From the NCBI GenBank assembly GCA_036365515.1, contig CM070877.1, positions 117,153,321-117,217,320 on the forward strand: a stretch of 64,000 nucleotides of DNA. Direction: 5' to 3'. Below the pieces are notes generated by a model that had not been told where the DNA came from, did no database searches, and worked only from the letters and a program-made list of their open reading frames with translations. Position 1 is the stretch's first letter. Every line of letters starts with the position of its first letter. Below, in pieces: positions 31,669 to 44,737 of this stretch. The translations under genes and the position numbers were made by a program. This DNA comes from Torymus aiolomorphi (taxonomy: Eukaryota > Arthropoda > Insecta > Hymenoptera > Torymidae).

Positions 31669-33405
31669 AGATTCGTTTTTGTTTTATTTCGAATTTTCGA
31701 TTTCCTCAAAATTGTTTTTGGCTTTTTTTCAATGATAGAATCGAGATATTTAAATCTGATGGGTAGCATTCGAAAGAGCGTAAAAAAACCTATAATTTCC
31801 AAAAAAAAAATTTCTCTAGCTATCCCGGTTCTCTTGTTATTGACAAAAACGTGTTTTTTTTTTTTAACTTATAACTCCGAAACTAACGGTCAATTTTTTT
31901 GAGAAAAATCACGATAATGCAGAATATAAATAGCTATAAGCTCTAAAAATTTGAATCCATTCTTTTGGTTAGTTTTTGAGAAAAAAATTGAAAAATGAAA
32001 AAAACGAGTTTTCTATGTCCAACGATTACGGAAGTAAAATTGACTTAATCGCTTTAAAATTACTTGTAGAGGTATATTTTGTATAGTTCTCGGTCGAGTT
32101 CTTTGGGCAAAATGATTGGTCTAGAATTTTCAGAGATATTTGAGGTTAAAGTTTTTTAACCTTTTTTTCAAATCGTAATTTCTCGAGAACGGCTCTATGT
32201 ATCTGGATCGGATGGGTAGCATTCGAAAGAGAATTAAAGTATCTATATTTGGAAAAAAAAATTTTATATCTAGATATCACAGTTCTTTTGTTATGAACAA
32301 AAACCAAAACATGTTTTTTTCAAAAAAGCTTATAACTCCTTAATCCTATCTCCTATATTCAAAAAATGATGGATTAGTTATGATATCAATTTATTAGTGG
32401 TTTGATTTGTGGGTGTAACGGGTTGCTAGGTCACAAAAACAAAAGTGGCGTAGTTTCGATAAAATCACAGCGCTCACCGCGCGCTTCGAGAATACTAGTG
32501 ATGTTATATATGTATATATGTATATATTATGTTAAACCTGGAACATTCTTACCGGTTGATATAAATAAATAAATGAATGAATAAATTTGAAAATGAATAC
32601 CTTTTAATCTTCAAAATAAATTTAATTATAATTATGGCATATCTTGTTGCAAAAATTATAAATTTTGTTATTAAAAATTAATTAAAGGAATCACAAAATT
32701 AAGTTTGAGGAAGCAACGGGCCAATGAATTGGCAGCGGTTTTTTTTTGGGGAGGATGCACACTAGTAGGTATTGATATACTAATTATATAAACGAAATAT
32801 TAATGTGTAGAATTAATGTTCGATGTTTGTCAAAATTGCGGAAAAAACGAACTCTAATCAGTTGCGGAACATTTTCAAAAAGGCGATGAAATTTCATGTA
32901 CTTAATAAAGGGAATCAATGACGTGAAGAGAAACTGACTATAAGAATCTATATTAATATTTTACTGGAGAAATAAATTTTATATTTTGAAAAATTAACAA
33001 TATATTTTATGTATTTATAAGGCACACGTATTGAATTTGAAAGACAACAAACTTATACTGATAAATAATCATTAGTCATCCACCACTTTTTTCACGCTTT
33101 AATTCATTCATGTGCGCAACTCGTCTTATACCGACGCATGTCGTACGTAGGAGATACACGTTTACATCTTATAAGTAAAATGCAAAAATCGTTACAGATT
33201 GCAGAACGGCGCGCCGCTTGCGAAATGAGTTTGATACGCGCGCGAAGAAATCTGTATCGCCAGTCGTCACTCTAAATTTTTTTATTTATACCAACGCACG
33301 TCGACGTGCCAGCGGTTGTGGGTTGTTAAAAAAAGATTCGTGTCTCTGCCTCACTGTTTAGTGTTTATATGCCCGAGAAGGTGGAAGGAGAGGGTCGGGA
33401 AGCAG

Positions 33406-34705
33406 AGCTTCATGAAGTTAGCCCCCATACATAGAATATCCAAAAACAAAAAATATAAATCGATTGCGCATTAAAAAATATAAAAAAACGTTAATTAAAA
33501 CTTTTTTGCGCGAGCTGTTGTTTTTGAAATAAAAAATAAAATTGTTTGGGGGCTAGTGGTTTAGCCCCCAAAATTAAATTTTGTATTACTCATAATACAA
33601 AATAATTTTTGCAATTATTTACTATGGCATTCGATTGCGCGACGTGTGCGCGTATCGCCCCCAAATTCCAAATTCGAAAAAACGTATTAATAATAATATA
33701 AAATTATAAAAAAAAATCACATCAAATTAAACATTTCTGGAGCAGCGCGCGCATGCGCAGATGGCATTTAAATGTCTATTATACAACTCTAACCTCAAAA
33801 TCACAACTTTGATATGATTTTTCGGCGCTCGTGGTATAAAATACCGTTCGAAACTATAGTGCGTAAGTTGATTATTTAGGTGGTGTGACTTTTTCGCACG
33901 AGCTAAATAATCGACTTCCCCACCCGTGTCGAAATGTACTATTCCGCAATTTCGGTACTAAAAGCGGGCGCCGCAGGCGTCGTGGTGTTAGTCAATACCC
34001 TGAGGGATGTTTTTATTGTAGACAATGACGGCGCGTAGCACCGCCCTTACCTCCTTATATTGCGGCACAACTTCTATTGCATACAAACCCTAAGAAATCC
34101 CAGGATATTGCGTTATGCACACACACACACATACACACACACACACGCACACACACGCACACATACACACACAAACACACACACACACACACACACAAAC
34201 GCGAGAACGCGAAAATATTATTTGCGCGAAAGGCGAAAGCTCCTGTGGAAAATTTTTTTATCAACGCGAATTGACGCGAAAGCTCTCGGAAAATTGTGTT
34301 ATTGACGCGAAAATTTCCCAACTCATTTCGCGTGTTTTCGCGTCATTTCGCGTCAGTTTTTCGCGTTTCGCGTTTGGGGTCTCTAGACAGATTGTTCTTT
34401 TTTTATAATTTTATATTATTATTAATAGGTTTTTCCGAATTTGGAATTTGGGAGTGATACGCGCACACGTCGCGCAAACGAATGCCGTAGTAAATAATTG
34501 CAAAAATTATTTTGTATTATGAGTAATACAAAATTTAATTTTGGGGGCTAAACTCTAGCCCCCAAACAATTTTATTTTTTATCTCAAAATCGACAGCTCG
34601 CGTAAAAAAGTTTTAATTAACATTTTGTTATATTTTTTAATGCGCAATCGATTTATATTTTTTGTTTTTGGATATTTTATGTATGGGGGCTAACTTCATG
34701 AAGCT
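33406..34705. mobile_element. Mutator-like MITE with ~300-bp inverted repeats and 9-bp target duplication
   Basis: Both ends read AGCTTCATGAAG and continue GTTAGCCCCCATAC. Arms extend to about 33715 and from about 34395. GGGAAGCAG flanks both sides exactly (33397-33405, 34706-34714). Long repeats with a 9-bp duplication are typical of Mutator-like elements. The interior has a (CA)n tract (34118-34199) and iterated TTCGCGT words. It lies less than 450 bp upstream of NAPRT coding exon 1. Confidence 0.8.
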
Positions 34706-35146
34706 GGGAAGCAGAGCGCGAGCCGCGCGAGCGAAGCGGGGCTGCGCGGCTGCGCAGTACGCGCGCGTGCTCGGCGCATCGTGTGTTCTATCCTCTATAT
34801 CATGGTGTCATCGTCGCCGTGTCGCGTGAGCAAGTCGCGACTTTTATAATATAGATACTTGGTGAAAAAGGCACCCTCAGACTATATTCAAAACGTTAAG
34901 AGATAAGATAGACCTGCGACAACCCGAAGAAGACACAAAATGACTGACTAGCTAATAGTGCGTGCACATTTCATTCTCTCGGCAGGCTCAGTAGGAGTAG
35001 AGCAGCAGCAGCAGCACGGAGCGACGGAGAAGGAGAGCTCCAGCGTCGGCGCGTCGTCGTCGTCGAGTCAAGGTGCCGTCGTTGTCGAGGACGTGGAAGC
35101 AGCGGTATCATCGAACTCGGAACAACGACGCGGCAGAAAGCGCAAG
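34706..35146 (+). promoter_or_regulatory. NAPRT promoter and 5' leader region
   Basis: The stretch is GC-rich. From 34985 the NAPRT frame is open (poly-Gln, poly-Ser and Ala/Val residues) but has no ATG before 35147, and a TAG at 34949-34951 closes it upstream. TTCTCTCGGCAG at about 34973-34984 could be a splice acceptor for a leader exon. The start of transcription cannot be placed. Confidence 0.5.
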
Positions 35147-35216
35147 ATGTGCGATGACAAGGAAGAGATCTGGAGCCGCTCCAGGCAGAACGGCGTCGTC
35201 CAGCCTTTGCTCACAG
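35147..35216 (+). CDS. NAPRT: Nicotinate phosphoribosyltransferase, coding exon 1
   Basis: The exon starts MCDDKEEIWSRSRQ and ends QPLLT, followed by GTAAGT. It splices in phase to exon 2 to make the QPLLTDLYQxTMAYAYW segment that opens NAPRT enzymes. The enzyme joins nicotinate to PRPP, with ATP use, giving nicotinate mononucleotide in the Preiss-Handler route to NAD, in the cytosol. The ATG is the first in the frame. Confidence 0.9.
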
Positions 35217-35268
35217 GTAAGTCGTAACCAACCGCGTGACATTCTTTTTTTGCACGTTCCTCTCGAAG

Positions 35269-35270
<2 letters not shown>

Positions 35271-35323
<53 letters not shown>
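35271..35323. repeat. (GA)n microsatellite in NAPRT intron 1
   Basis: This is a pure GA run about 50 bp downstream of the exon 1 donor. Confidence 0.95.
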
Positions 35324-35327
<4 letters not shown>

Positions 35328-36039
35328 AGACATTTCTAACCTTTAACGCAAAGCGAATAATTGGAAGAGCTCACGGTTATGGGCCGTACACGAAAAAAGG
35401 ATCCCTCTATAAGAAATGCATCCTTGGCATGGTCGACGCCATGTTGCGACGCCATGTTGATTTTTTCTCGAATATCTCGAATATCTCGAAATCTCGAATT
35501 TTTTGGCGCATGCGCAATGCCGTAAGAGACTTAGGGAGTCTCTACAACCGTGCAGCGCGCGTGTGTGCGTTCGCCGTGAATAAGGTATACCTATATATAG
35601 GAGAGCGCTATATATAAGTATACCCTATAGGACAGCACTATATATAGGTATACCTTATACACGGGAGGGCATATGCACGCGCAAAGTTATAGAGACACCC
35701 TTAGAGTTATGGTGGAATGGTATAGAGATAGCCAGATAGCGCATCTGTTGTGAGCGGGAAAATATGATATATATTAATTGATAGAAATTGATAATCAATT
35801 GATAAATCGATGAAAAATTTTTATTTTAAAAAAAATATTTATTCATTACTTGATCAAAAAAGTAATATTGGTAAATTTTGAATTAATTTTCTACGTTATA
35901 TTTGTACATACATATTTTTTATATAGGGAATGTTTTTTTTAAATGGTTTTAGAGGGACTTTTATAGATAAATAGAGTTATGTTTATATTATTTTTTTTTA
36001 TTTTATTGTTTTTTAGTAGAAATGTAAATTTATATCTAT

Positions 36040-37030
<991 letters not shown>

Positions 37031-37120
37031 GATGATGGTCGGATTAGTGTAAGGATCTTTTTATTTAGTTAAAATTAAAAACATGGTTTTCTCAATATAA
37101 AAATATTCATCTTGAATTTT

Positions 37121-37190
37121 ATACTTTCACTTTGCCTTTTTATATAAAAAGGCAAAGTGAAATAAAAAGGCAAGGTAAAAAGTAATGATC
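37121..37190. repeat. Short hairpin (TTTGCCTTTTTATATAAAAAGGCAAA)
   Basis: CTTTGCCTTTTTATA and its complement are adjacent around 37147, with an extra half-repeat after. The surrounding 37.03-37.88 kb is AT-rich and shows no gene. Confidence 0.7.
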
Positions 37191-37889
37191 AAGTAATGAA
37201 TAATATGTTTAACATTATTAAACACAGAAAACAGATATTTTCATAATTATGTTATTGTTTATCTATCTTAGTGGCAATTTTACTTATTGAACAAAATCAC
37301 AACATGAAAAAAGCTTATTATTTAAATGAAATTGAACTTGATTAATCTTTATCATTGTAGTGACATTCTGATACTATAGAATTTAATGAACCTTTAAATT
37401 TGTTAAAGCAGGAAACTATGGAATGGAATGAATCACTAGAACTAAATTCAAAAGATAAAGATAAATCATATATTAAAATAACAAATACTTCTTCATACAT
37501 ATATTTTTTAGTCAATAAAACTATAACATAGCTTGATAAAAAACATCGTAATGTTTAAATGAATTCAAAATAAGTGCATTAAGGTTGTATTGGCCGTAAG
37601 GTCTCATTTAAAAATTTAAGACAAATATTTTGGTCGTATAATTTGTCGAAAACACTAATATTCTACAGTACTAAGAGTAAACAAATATGTAAAATGTTTT
37701 TTAGAACTATGAAGAAAACTTTACATCGGTTTTAGAACATTGTATTGCTCATTTCTTTCACTTTTTAGTATGACTGTACGCCTTATTACACAGTTTTTAT
37801 GCTATAACTTTAAGATGATGTGAAACCTTAATTTCAATAGTTTTTAAATCAAAATTCAAACGTTAATTTGGAAAAAGACGGCTGTCAAG

Positions 37890-39854
37890 TAGGGGTGGGC
37901 GATATTCATTGCAAATATCGATATTGTGATATCGATAATATCGAGATGATGAAAATCGATACGAGAGATATCATGCATTTATAATATCGATACTTCAAAT
38001 ATCGATATCTAAATATCAAATTTATTTAAAGAAATGTATTAGGGAATTACGTAGACGTGCAACAAAAAGTAAGACAATTATTTAAACATATTTTAAACCC
38101 AAGTAGGTGGGGGATATGAGGAACACGCATATAAGGGAGTATTGTAGACACATAAAAATAAGCAAAACGTTTATTTAAATAATTTTTAAACCCAAGTAGG
38201 TGGGGAACGCGAGGCCCAAGCATATTAGGGAATGACGCAGACGTGTATCAATAACCAAGCCAATTATTTAAACAATTTTTAAATCTAAGTAGCCGGAGTA
38301 CATGAAATCCACGCATATAAAGGTGTCGTGTAGATATGAAAAAATAAGCAAAACGATTATTTAAATAATTTTTAAACCTAAGTAGCCGGGTGATGCGAGG
38401 TTCACGCATATTAGGGAATTTCGTAGACGTGCAACAATAAGTAAGACAATTATTTAAACAATTTTTAAAGCATAGTACGAGGGTGATATGAGGTCCACGC
38501 ATATAAGGGGGTTACGTAGACGTCCGACGGAAGCAGGAATTTTATTTCAAAAATTTTTAACCTCTATAATTCAACTCCCGTATATGCGTGGACCTCGCGG
38601 CTCCGGCTACATGGGTTTAAAATCATTCAAATAATAGTCTTGCTTATCTGTTCATGTCTACATGACTCCCTTATATATACGTGAACCTCATATCCCCGGG
38701 CTACCTGGGTTTAAAAATTATGCAAATAATCGTTTTGCTTATTTTTTCATTTCTATATGACTCCCTTATATGCGTGGACCTCATATCCCTCGCCTACTTG
38801 GGTTTAATAATTATTTAAATAATTGTTTTGTTTATTTTTCATTTCTAGATGACTCCCTTATATGCATGGACCTCATATCCCCCGCCTACTTGGGTTTAAA
38901 AATTATTTAAATAATCGTTTACCTGAATTTTTCATGTCTACATGACTCCCTTATATGCGTGGACCTCATATCCCCCGGCTACTTGGGTTTAAAATTTATT
39001 TAAATAATCATTTTGCATATTTTTTTATGTCTACATGACTCCCTTATATGCGTGGACCTCATATCCAACGCCTACCTGGGTTTAAAAATTGTTGAATAAT
39101 TATCTTGCTTATTGTTGCACGTCTACGAAATTCTCTAATATGCGTGGACCTCGCATCCCCTGCCTAATTGGGTTTAAAAATTATTTAAATAATCGTTTTG
39201 CTTATTTTTTTATGTCTACATGACTCCCTTATATGCGTGGACTTCATATCCCCCGTATACTTGGGTTTAAAAATTATTTAAATAACCGTTTGGCTTATTT
39301 TTTCATGTCTACATGACTCCCTTATATGCGTGGACCTCATATCCCCCGCCTACTTGGGTTTGAAAATTATTGAAATAATCGTCTTGCTTATATTTTTATG
39401 TCTATATGACGCCCTTATATGCGTGGACCACATATCCTCCACCTAATTGGGTTTAAAAATTATTTAAAAAATCGTTTGGCTTATTTTCATGTCTACATGA
39501 CTCCCTTATATACGTGGACCGGTTGACCTCATATCCCTCGCCTACTTGAGTTTAGAAATTGTTTAAATAATTGTCATGCTTATTGTTGCACGTCTACGTA
39601 ATTCCCTAATATGCGTGGACCTCGCATCCCCTGCCTACTTGGGTTTAAAAATTATTTAAATTATCGTGTTGCAGTTCACGTAACTCTTTTTTTCTATCTT
39701 TTTTCTTTGTAAATTTTTCTCATCGATATTCGATATTTCGTTCTCTGATATCGATATCCTGATATATCGCTTCTGAAAATATCGATTCAAATTTCGATAT
39801 ATTTAAGAAGAAAATATCGATAATGAAAATATCGATATATATCGCCCACCCCTA
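37890..39854. mobile_element. hAT-like non-autonomous element carrying a satellite
   Basis: The ends TAGGGGTGGGCGAT and its complement are inverted repeats flanked by an exact 8-bp duplication, CTGTCAAG (37882-37889, 39855-39862). Both fit hAT elements. Near each end are clusters of ATCGATAT words. The interior is almost entirely a ~93-bp satellite in two opposed blocks. No transposase is present. Confidence 0.88.
38040..39665. repeat. 93-bp satellite in two inverted blocks
   Basis: About five units run in one direction (38040-38540) and about twelve in the other (38575-39665). The shared core includes GCGTGGACCTCATATCCCCC, then CTACTTGGGTTTAAAAATTA and TACATGACTCCCTTATATG. Diverged copies occur at 41.09-41.24, 44.75-44.96, 45.00-45.33 and 56.61-57.29 kb. 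Confidence 0.9.
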
Positions 39855-39862
39855 CTGTCAAG

Positions 39863-41677
39863 CGCTCCGTACACGTAAACACTATATTCAGGAATTTTTT
39901 TGAGTGATTTTATTAGTATTTTCATTAGTTATGCTCGTTTGAAAAGTAGGTCAAATGCAGATTCCTATACTTACCGACAGTACGGTTTTTATTTAATTAA
40001 ATAAATTCTCATCATTTTTTTGGAAAAACACGTTTGTCAAGCGCTCCGTATATGTAAATACTAAACTCACAATTTTTTTGGATGATTCTATTGGTATTTT
40101 CGAGAGATGTGCTCGTTTGAAAAATAATGTCGGTACATCTCCTGTGAGTGCCAGCCGTTACCGACGATTGCAGGGACCCGTTTTTCTCATTCAATTTTGA
40201 ATTTTAAGAAAATATCGCTCTGGTACGTTATAGTTGACTATCAAATCTATAACGTGTCAGAGAGATTTTTTGTCAAAATTCAAAATTGAATGAGAAAAAC
40301 GGATCCCTGCAATCGTCGGTAACTGTGGGGCCTCGCATCGCCTTAATACTAGCTCGCAAAAGCAATTCTTTTCAATTGCAATCGATTATAAAGGTTTTCT
40401 TTTACGTATACATAAATTTACAAGAACTAAACACTATTTTTTCAACTTAATTTTTTCAATAACTACGACGAGTCTAGCCATATTCAGAGAATCTCCATAA
40501 GAACCCACGTTAATTTTAAACTACAGTATCTCGAAAACTAGCACGCAAATCATATTCAAATTTGGCAGAGACGTTTATAATGATATTATTGACCTACTGA
40601 CGAAACTTTATTGATCTGGCATTATTTTTTACATATAGCCCATACAACCTTAAATAATGAATTGAATAATAACATTTCTCTTTTAAATAAAAAAGAAACC
40701 GTTTATTAATTATGCAGCTTGTTTTGTAACTTAAAAAAAAAATCAGCGCGCGAAGCGCGCGTGTCGAACTCTAGTCAGATAAAATGAACAAGTGTACGGC
40801 CCATTATTTCTGACAATATAGAATAGGTATATACTATTGTCTTTACGCATAGAAGCATACTCAGAAGGTCGGATTGGGGGGTTTTGCCGACTACCGTAAC
40901 AAGCGTTAGTTCAACCCCCCATAAGGCAGGCGGCGCTACGCTCCAGCCTCATGCGAGATTCAAATATAACGCATGTATACGTACATACATGATAAAACCG
41001 GCTTTAACCGTCCATTCCAAATTCATCTATTATAAACAAATTAATTATTAATATTAAAAAGGTTTAAATATTTTAATTACAAATTTGGAGTATGTAATTA
41101 TTAAGTAAACTCCAAAACCCAAATAGCCGGGGATACGAGTTTCAAGTAGAAAAGGAGGGCACGCAGATGAAGGATGAGAAGAAGCAAGTTGGTTATTAAA
41201 TAAACACCAAAACCAAAATAGCCGGGGAGTTCCACGGGAAGGCAGGGTAGTTCTCTTCATATTGCAAAAACTGAAAAAGCTTCTAAAAAAATATACAAAT
41301 ATTCTTCAAAGTCACAGAAATAATACCATATGTTTGTTTACACACATTGCGGAACAAATTTTTGAGAAAAAAATTCTTGAAAATGGTTATTTTTACATGA
41401 GAGTAAATGAGCTATATCAACTGTGACAGAAAGTAATAGTATTGCTCATCAAAAAAACTGGATTTCAAAAAGAAAAACATAGTTTAAGAAAGATGAAGTT
41501 CGGCTCTTTCTGTTAAGTTTATCAAATATGTGTCAAGCCAATCTTTTTAAAAAGATATTAATGATTATAAACACAAATAGCAGACGACGTGCACGAGAGC
41601 GAGAGAGACAGAACGACACCCATGGTATAGTTTGTGCTCTCGCTGAGCGCACAAACTGTACTGCCCCAGAAGAACTA
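39863..41677. other. NAPRT intron 1 DNA with a foldback and a Helitron-like end
   Basis: A foldback with ~75-bp arms lies at 40156-40324 (TTACCGACGATTGCAGGGA and complement). A Helitron-like 3' end (GCGCGCGAAGCGCGCG hairpin, then CTAG at 40771-40774 before T) follows, and two diverged satellite units lie at 41090-41240. A hairpin GTTTGTGCTCTCGCTGAGC lies near 41630. There is no gene. Confidence 0.6.
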
Positions 41678-42229
41678 CACTGAAGAAAAAGTATTGAGCT
41701 TACAGCAATACCGAGTTCACAATACCGGATGATGTTGTAAGAAAAATATCGAAAGTCACAAGAGATAAATGTTAAGTTATATTTACAAAATAAAGTATTG
41801 TTCTCACAGGCTAAACTGAGTTTAGTCGTGAGAGCAATACCCGTGCTTCAAATTGACAAAAGTTATGGTTGCTACACAATACGTTTGGTTCCTATAGTCA
41901 TACGCGTAGCTATGGATACCACGCATGAAAATGGAGATAACCTTTAACTATTCCTTGAATTATTTTGAATTGCACTTATATTAAAGTTATAAGCCTCACC
42001 ATGAGTAAACTTCATTTAAAAAAAATTTAAGATTAAAATAAAAAATATTTTATGTCCATAAGTAGTCTCACAGTAAGACATTATCGTGAGATTCGATACA
42101 TTGAATCTTTCCAGGGCCGAAACCACAGCACAGCAATATGAGTATAGTTGTCACAGCTATACTGTATTCGTATAGGCCGGACATCAATACTTTTATTGCT
42201 GTAGGAGCAAGAATATTGTTATATTTCAT

Positions 42230-44724
42230 ATCCCTACTGAAAAAACTCACGTGAGATCTCAGGTGAGAACTCACATGATATCTCACGTGAGATCTCACGC
42301 CAAAATCGCATCTGAAATTCTGGACCGCGAGCTGCTAAAATTCCTTCAATGATAAAAAATCAGTTTCTGGGAATTAGGAGTCGCCTATTAGGTTACGCCA
42401 CCGCCCAGATAAGTTCAAAAATCTACGTTTTGAAGTGTTTTAGCCGTTTTTTATATTTTTAGAAATTGTACACATGAAATCTCACGTGGAATCTCATGTT
42501 TCAAATTGCTCACGTGAAATCTTGATGCAGGCATGCGGTCTCGGCTGAGAGCGACGACGCACGGAGGGAGGCAAATTGCCCAAAACGTGAGTTGCATGCA
42601 CCAAAGGGGCGCTCCGCGCGCAGTGTAATGCTTGAGAGCACTGGGTCGTGCTCTGATTGGAGCGGAGCGTAGCTGTACAGGCTAGCTGGACCCTGTGTAC
42701 GTGTGAAATTTATTGACGGAGCAATAGCTCGACGAGAATCCACGCAGAGTGCGAGCTGAATGTGCTCGCAGCGCTCTGCGAGCGTGAGTAGGTGTTGGCA
42801 GAGCAATAGCTCAACGACAACGCAGGAGATGAGCTGAATATGCTCGTGGAGCTCTGTAGGTACGTGGAGATGTTGGCGGAGCAATAGCTCGACGCCAACC
42901 ACGCAGGATGCGAGCTGTACGTGCTCGCAGCGCTCTATGAGCGTGAGGAGCGTGAAGAGGTGTTGGCGGAGCAATAGCTCGACGCCAACGCAGGAGATGA
43001 GCCGGATGTGCTCGCGGTGCTCTGCAAGCGTGTGGAGATGTTGGCGGAGCAATAGCTCGACGCCAACCACGCAGGATACGAGCTGTGGGTGCTCGCTGTG
43101 TTCTGCAAGCGTGTGGAGATGTTTGCGGAGCAATAGCTCGACGCCAACCACGCAGGGTGCGAGCTGGATGTGCTCGCGGTACTCGGTGCTCCTGCCGAGT
43201 GTACGCAATGCAAGAACTGCCTGCAGAGGCTCCCCCGTTGCTGGTTGCTTGAACCGTTATCCCACGTTGTGGCTTCTACGTTGCATGGAGGACGGACACA
43301 GCTCGGACCCCTCCACGTCGACTCTTGAGCGAGTCTGGACGAGAGAAAGCTCGCCCACCTTAGTGTAGGCTACACCACCCAGTCTAAGGGAGGGAACTCC
43401 GAAGAGTTTAACTTGGGAATTTGCTGTGGTTAGTCCCCTAAAGGACTAACCCACTAAAAAATGCTTGGGGCCGAAAGGCTCCCTAGCGTTGGACGGTTAA
43501 GTCCAGAGCGTCATCCTTGACGCTCGGAGCGGGGATGACCACTTCCACCGAAGTGATTCGAGGCTTCTTCCGCGCGCTTCCTGGCTTGAGCGGAGCGGTT
43601 GGTGTTCGCTTCGTCGGCGAGCGCAGGAGTGCCTCTCTTGGTGGAGGTCGTCGAGCCTGCCCGGCCTGAATCCGTTTAACCACTATTTGAAGTGGTGGCC
43701 GCTCTGATGGTGTTGGATCAGGCTCCAAGAATCGGTAGGTGGAAGACAGCGCGCTCCTGTCTTTGGTGGCGGGCGAGCGGTGGCAGTGCGCTTCCCAGCG
43801 CTCACTGTCGAGTCTGGTAGCTCGACGGAGTGAGCAATCGCTCGAGCGCTCGGCGGCGGCGGAGGTGGTGACAGGCAGATGGACCCGCCCGGAGGCGTCT
43901 TGTGGTCCGTCTGCGTAGCCGAGTCTATCCGCTGCGGTGAGCCGAGAGAGCGCTCAGCAGACCCGCCCGAGGGCGTCTCGTGATCTGTCTGAGTAGCTGA
44001 GTCTCCCGGTTGGCCTGCGCAAGCAAGGTCCGGATCACTTCGAGCTCCGCTAGGAGAGCGGCTCGAGAGCGCATGGAAGGAGAAAGGATAGGGGTAAGGA
44101 AGGGGATCAATTAAAAATTGATCCCGCCCAAAAACGAGGCAAGTAAAAAAAGCCTTGCCACGTAAATCAAATAAATAAACACTTATTTGATTGCAAAAGT
44201 GATCAACTTTATTCCACCGCGATAAACGCTGCGAGTGCTGTGACCATCCGCGTTCGGATTTTCGGGAGGAAAAAAGCCGTTCAGGCCTCGGTCGCGCGGC
44301 ATTATATCTCCGCGGCCGGCCGAACTGACTGAGGGAGCAGCGCGGCAGCGACGCCTAGCGGCGGCGCGCGAACTACACTCTCGCCGAAGCCGCGCGCAAG
44401 GCGGGAGATTCGAATTTGAATCTGGCGCGCATTCGTATTGTTCGTAATAGATTGCGCGGAGAGTCTTTACAATGAAATAAATAATTATTAATTATTTAGG
44501 GATATATCAATCTCACGTGACATCTCATGTGTAAAATTTCTAAAAATGTAAAAAATGGTTAAATCTCTTGAAAACATAGATTTTTGAACTTATCTGGGGG
44601 TGGCGTAACCTAATAGGCGACTCCTAATTCCCAAAAACTGATTTTTTATCATTGAAGGAATTTTAGCAGCTCGCGGTCCAGAATTTCAGATGAGATTTTG
44701 GCGTGAGATTTTTCAGTAGGGATA
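42230..44724. mobile_element. 2.5-kb inverted-repeat element with a GC-rich, repeat-coded interior
   Basis: Arms of about 230 bp start ATCCCTACTGAAAAA, then CTCACG and iterated CTCACGTGAGATCTCA words. They are inverted at 42230-42495 and 44510-44724. The interior (42.5-44.5 kb) is strikingly GC-rich compared with the arms and may be captured sequence. It includes six ~80-bp tandem units (42720-43170), a block rich in Pro/Arg codons (43483-43728, minus) and no recognisable domain. Confidence 0.75.
42721..43200. repeat. Tandem ~80-bp repeats (GCAATAGCTCGACG units)
   Basis: GCAATAGCTC begins units at 42721, 42803, 42881, 42971, 43049 and 43130, with spacings of 78-90 bp. Many spacings are divisible by three, so minus-strand frames stay open for 232 codons. 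I regard these frames as repeat products. Confidence 0.8.
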
Positions 44725-44737
44725 CTTTTTTTCAGTG

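Larger units (their letters stand above)
29857..32760 (+). repeat. Dispersed repeat family with GGAAGC ends (copy 2, with nested elements)
   Basis: It starts GCTTCCTCCTAGAAGAAGC and ends at AAGTTTGAGGAAGC plus a GCCAATGAATTGGC hairpin, in the opposite orientation to copy 1. It is interrupted by the CGTACG element (30123-31668). Near 32.38-32.58 kb it holds a Helitron-like 3' end (CTAG at 32495-32498) and a retroelement tail. Confidence 0.6.
41678..44737. mobile_element. CACTGAAGAAAAAGTAT-ended element interrupted by a second element
   Basis: CACTGAAGAAAAAGTAT at 41678 and ATACTTTTTTTCAGTG at 44737 are inverted and TA-flanked. The span is filled mostly by the inserted element at 42230-44724. 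The original element was probably about 560 bp. Confidence 0.6.

Noticed and set aside
42510..43208. 232-codon gene with repeated ELLLRQHLHTL units
   Set aside because: It follows a tandem DNA repeat whose period is often a multiple of three. Other frames of the same repeat are also open and no domain is seen.
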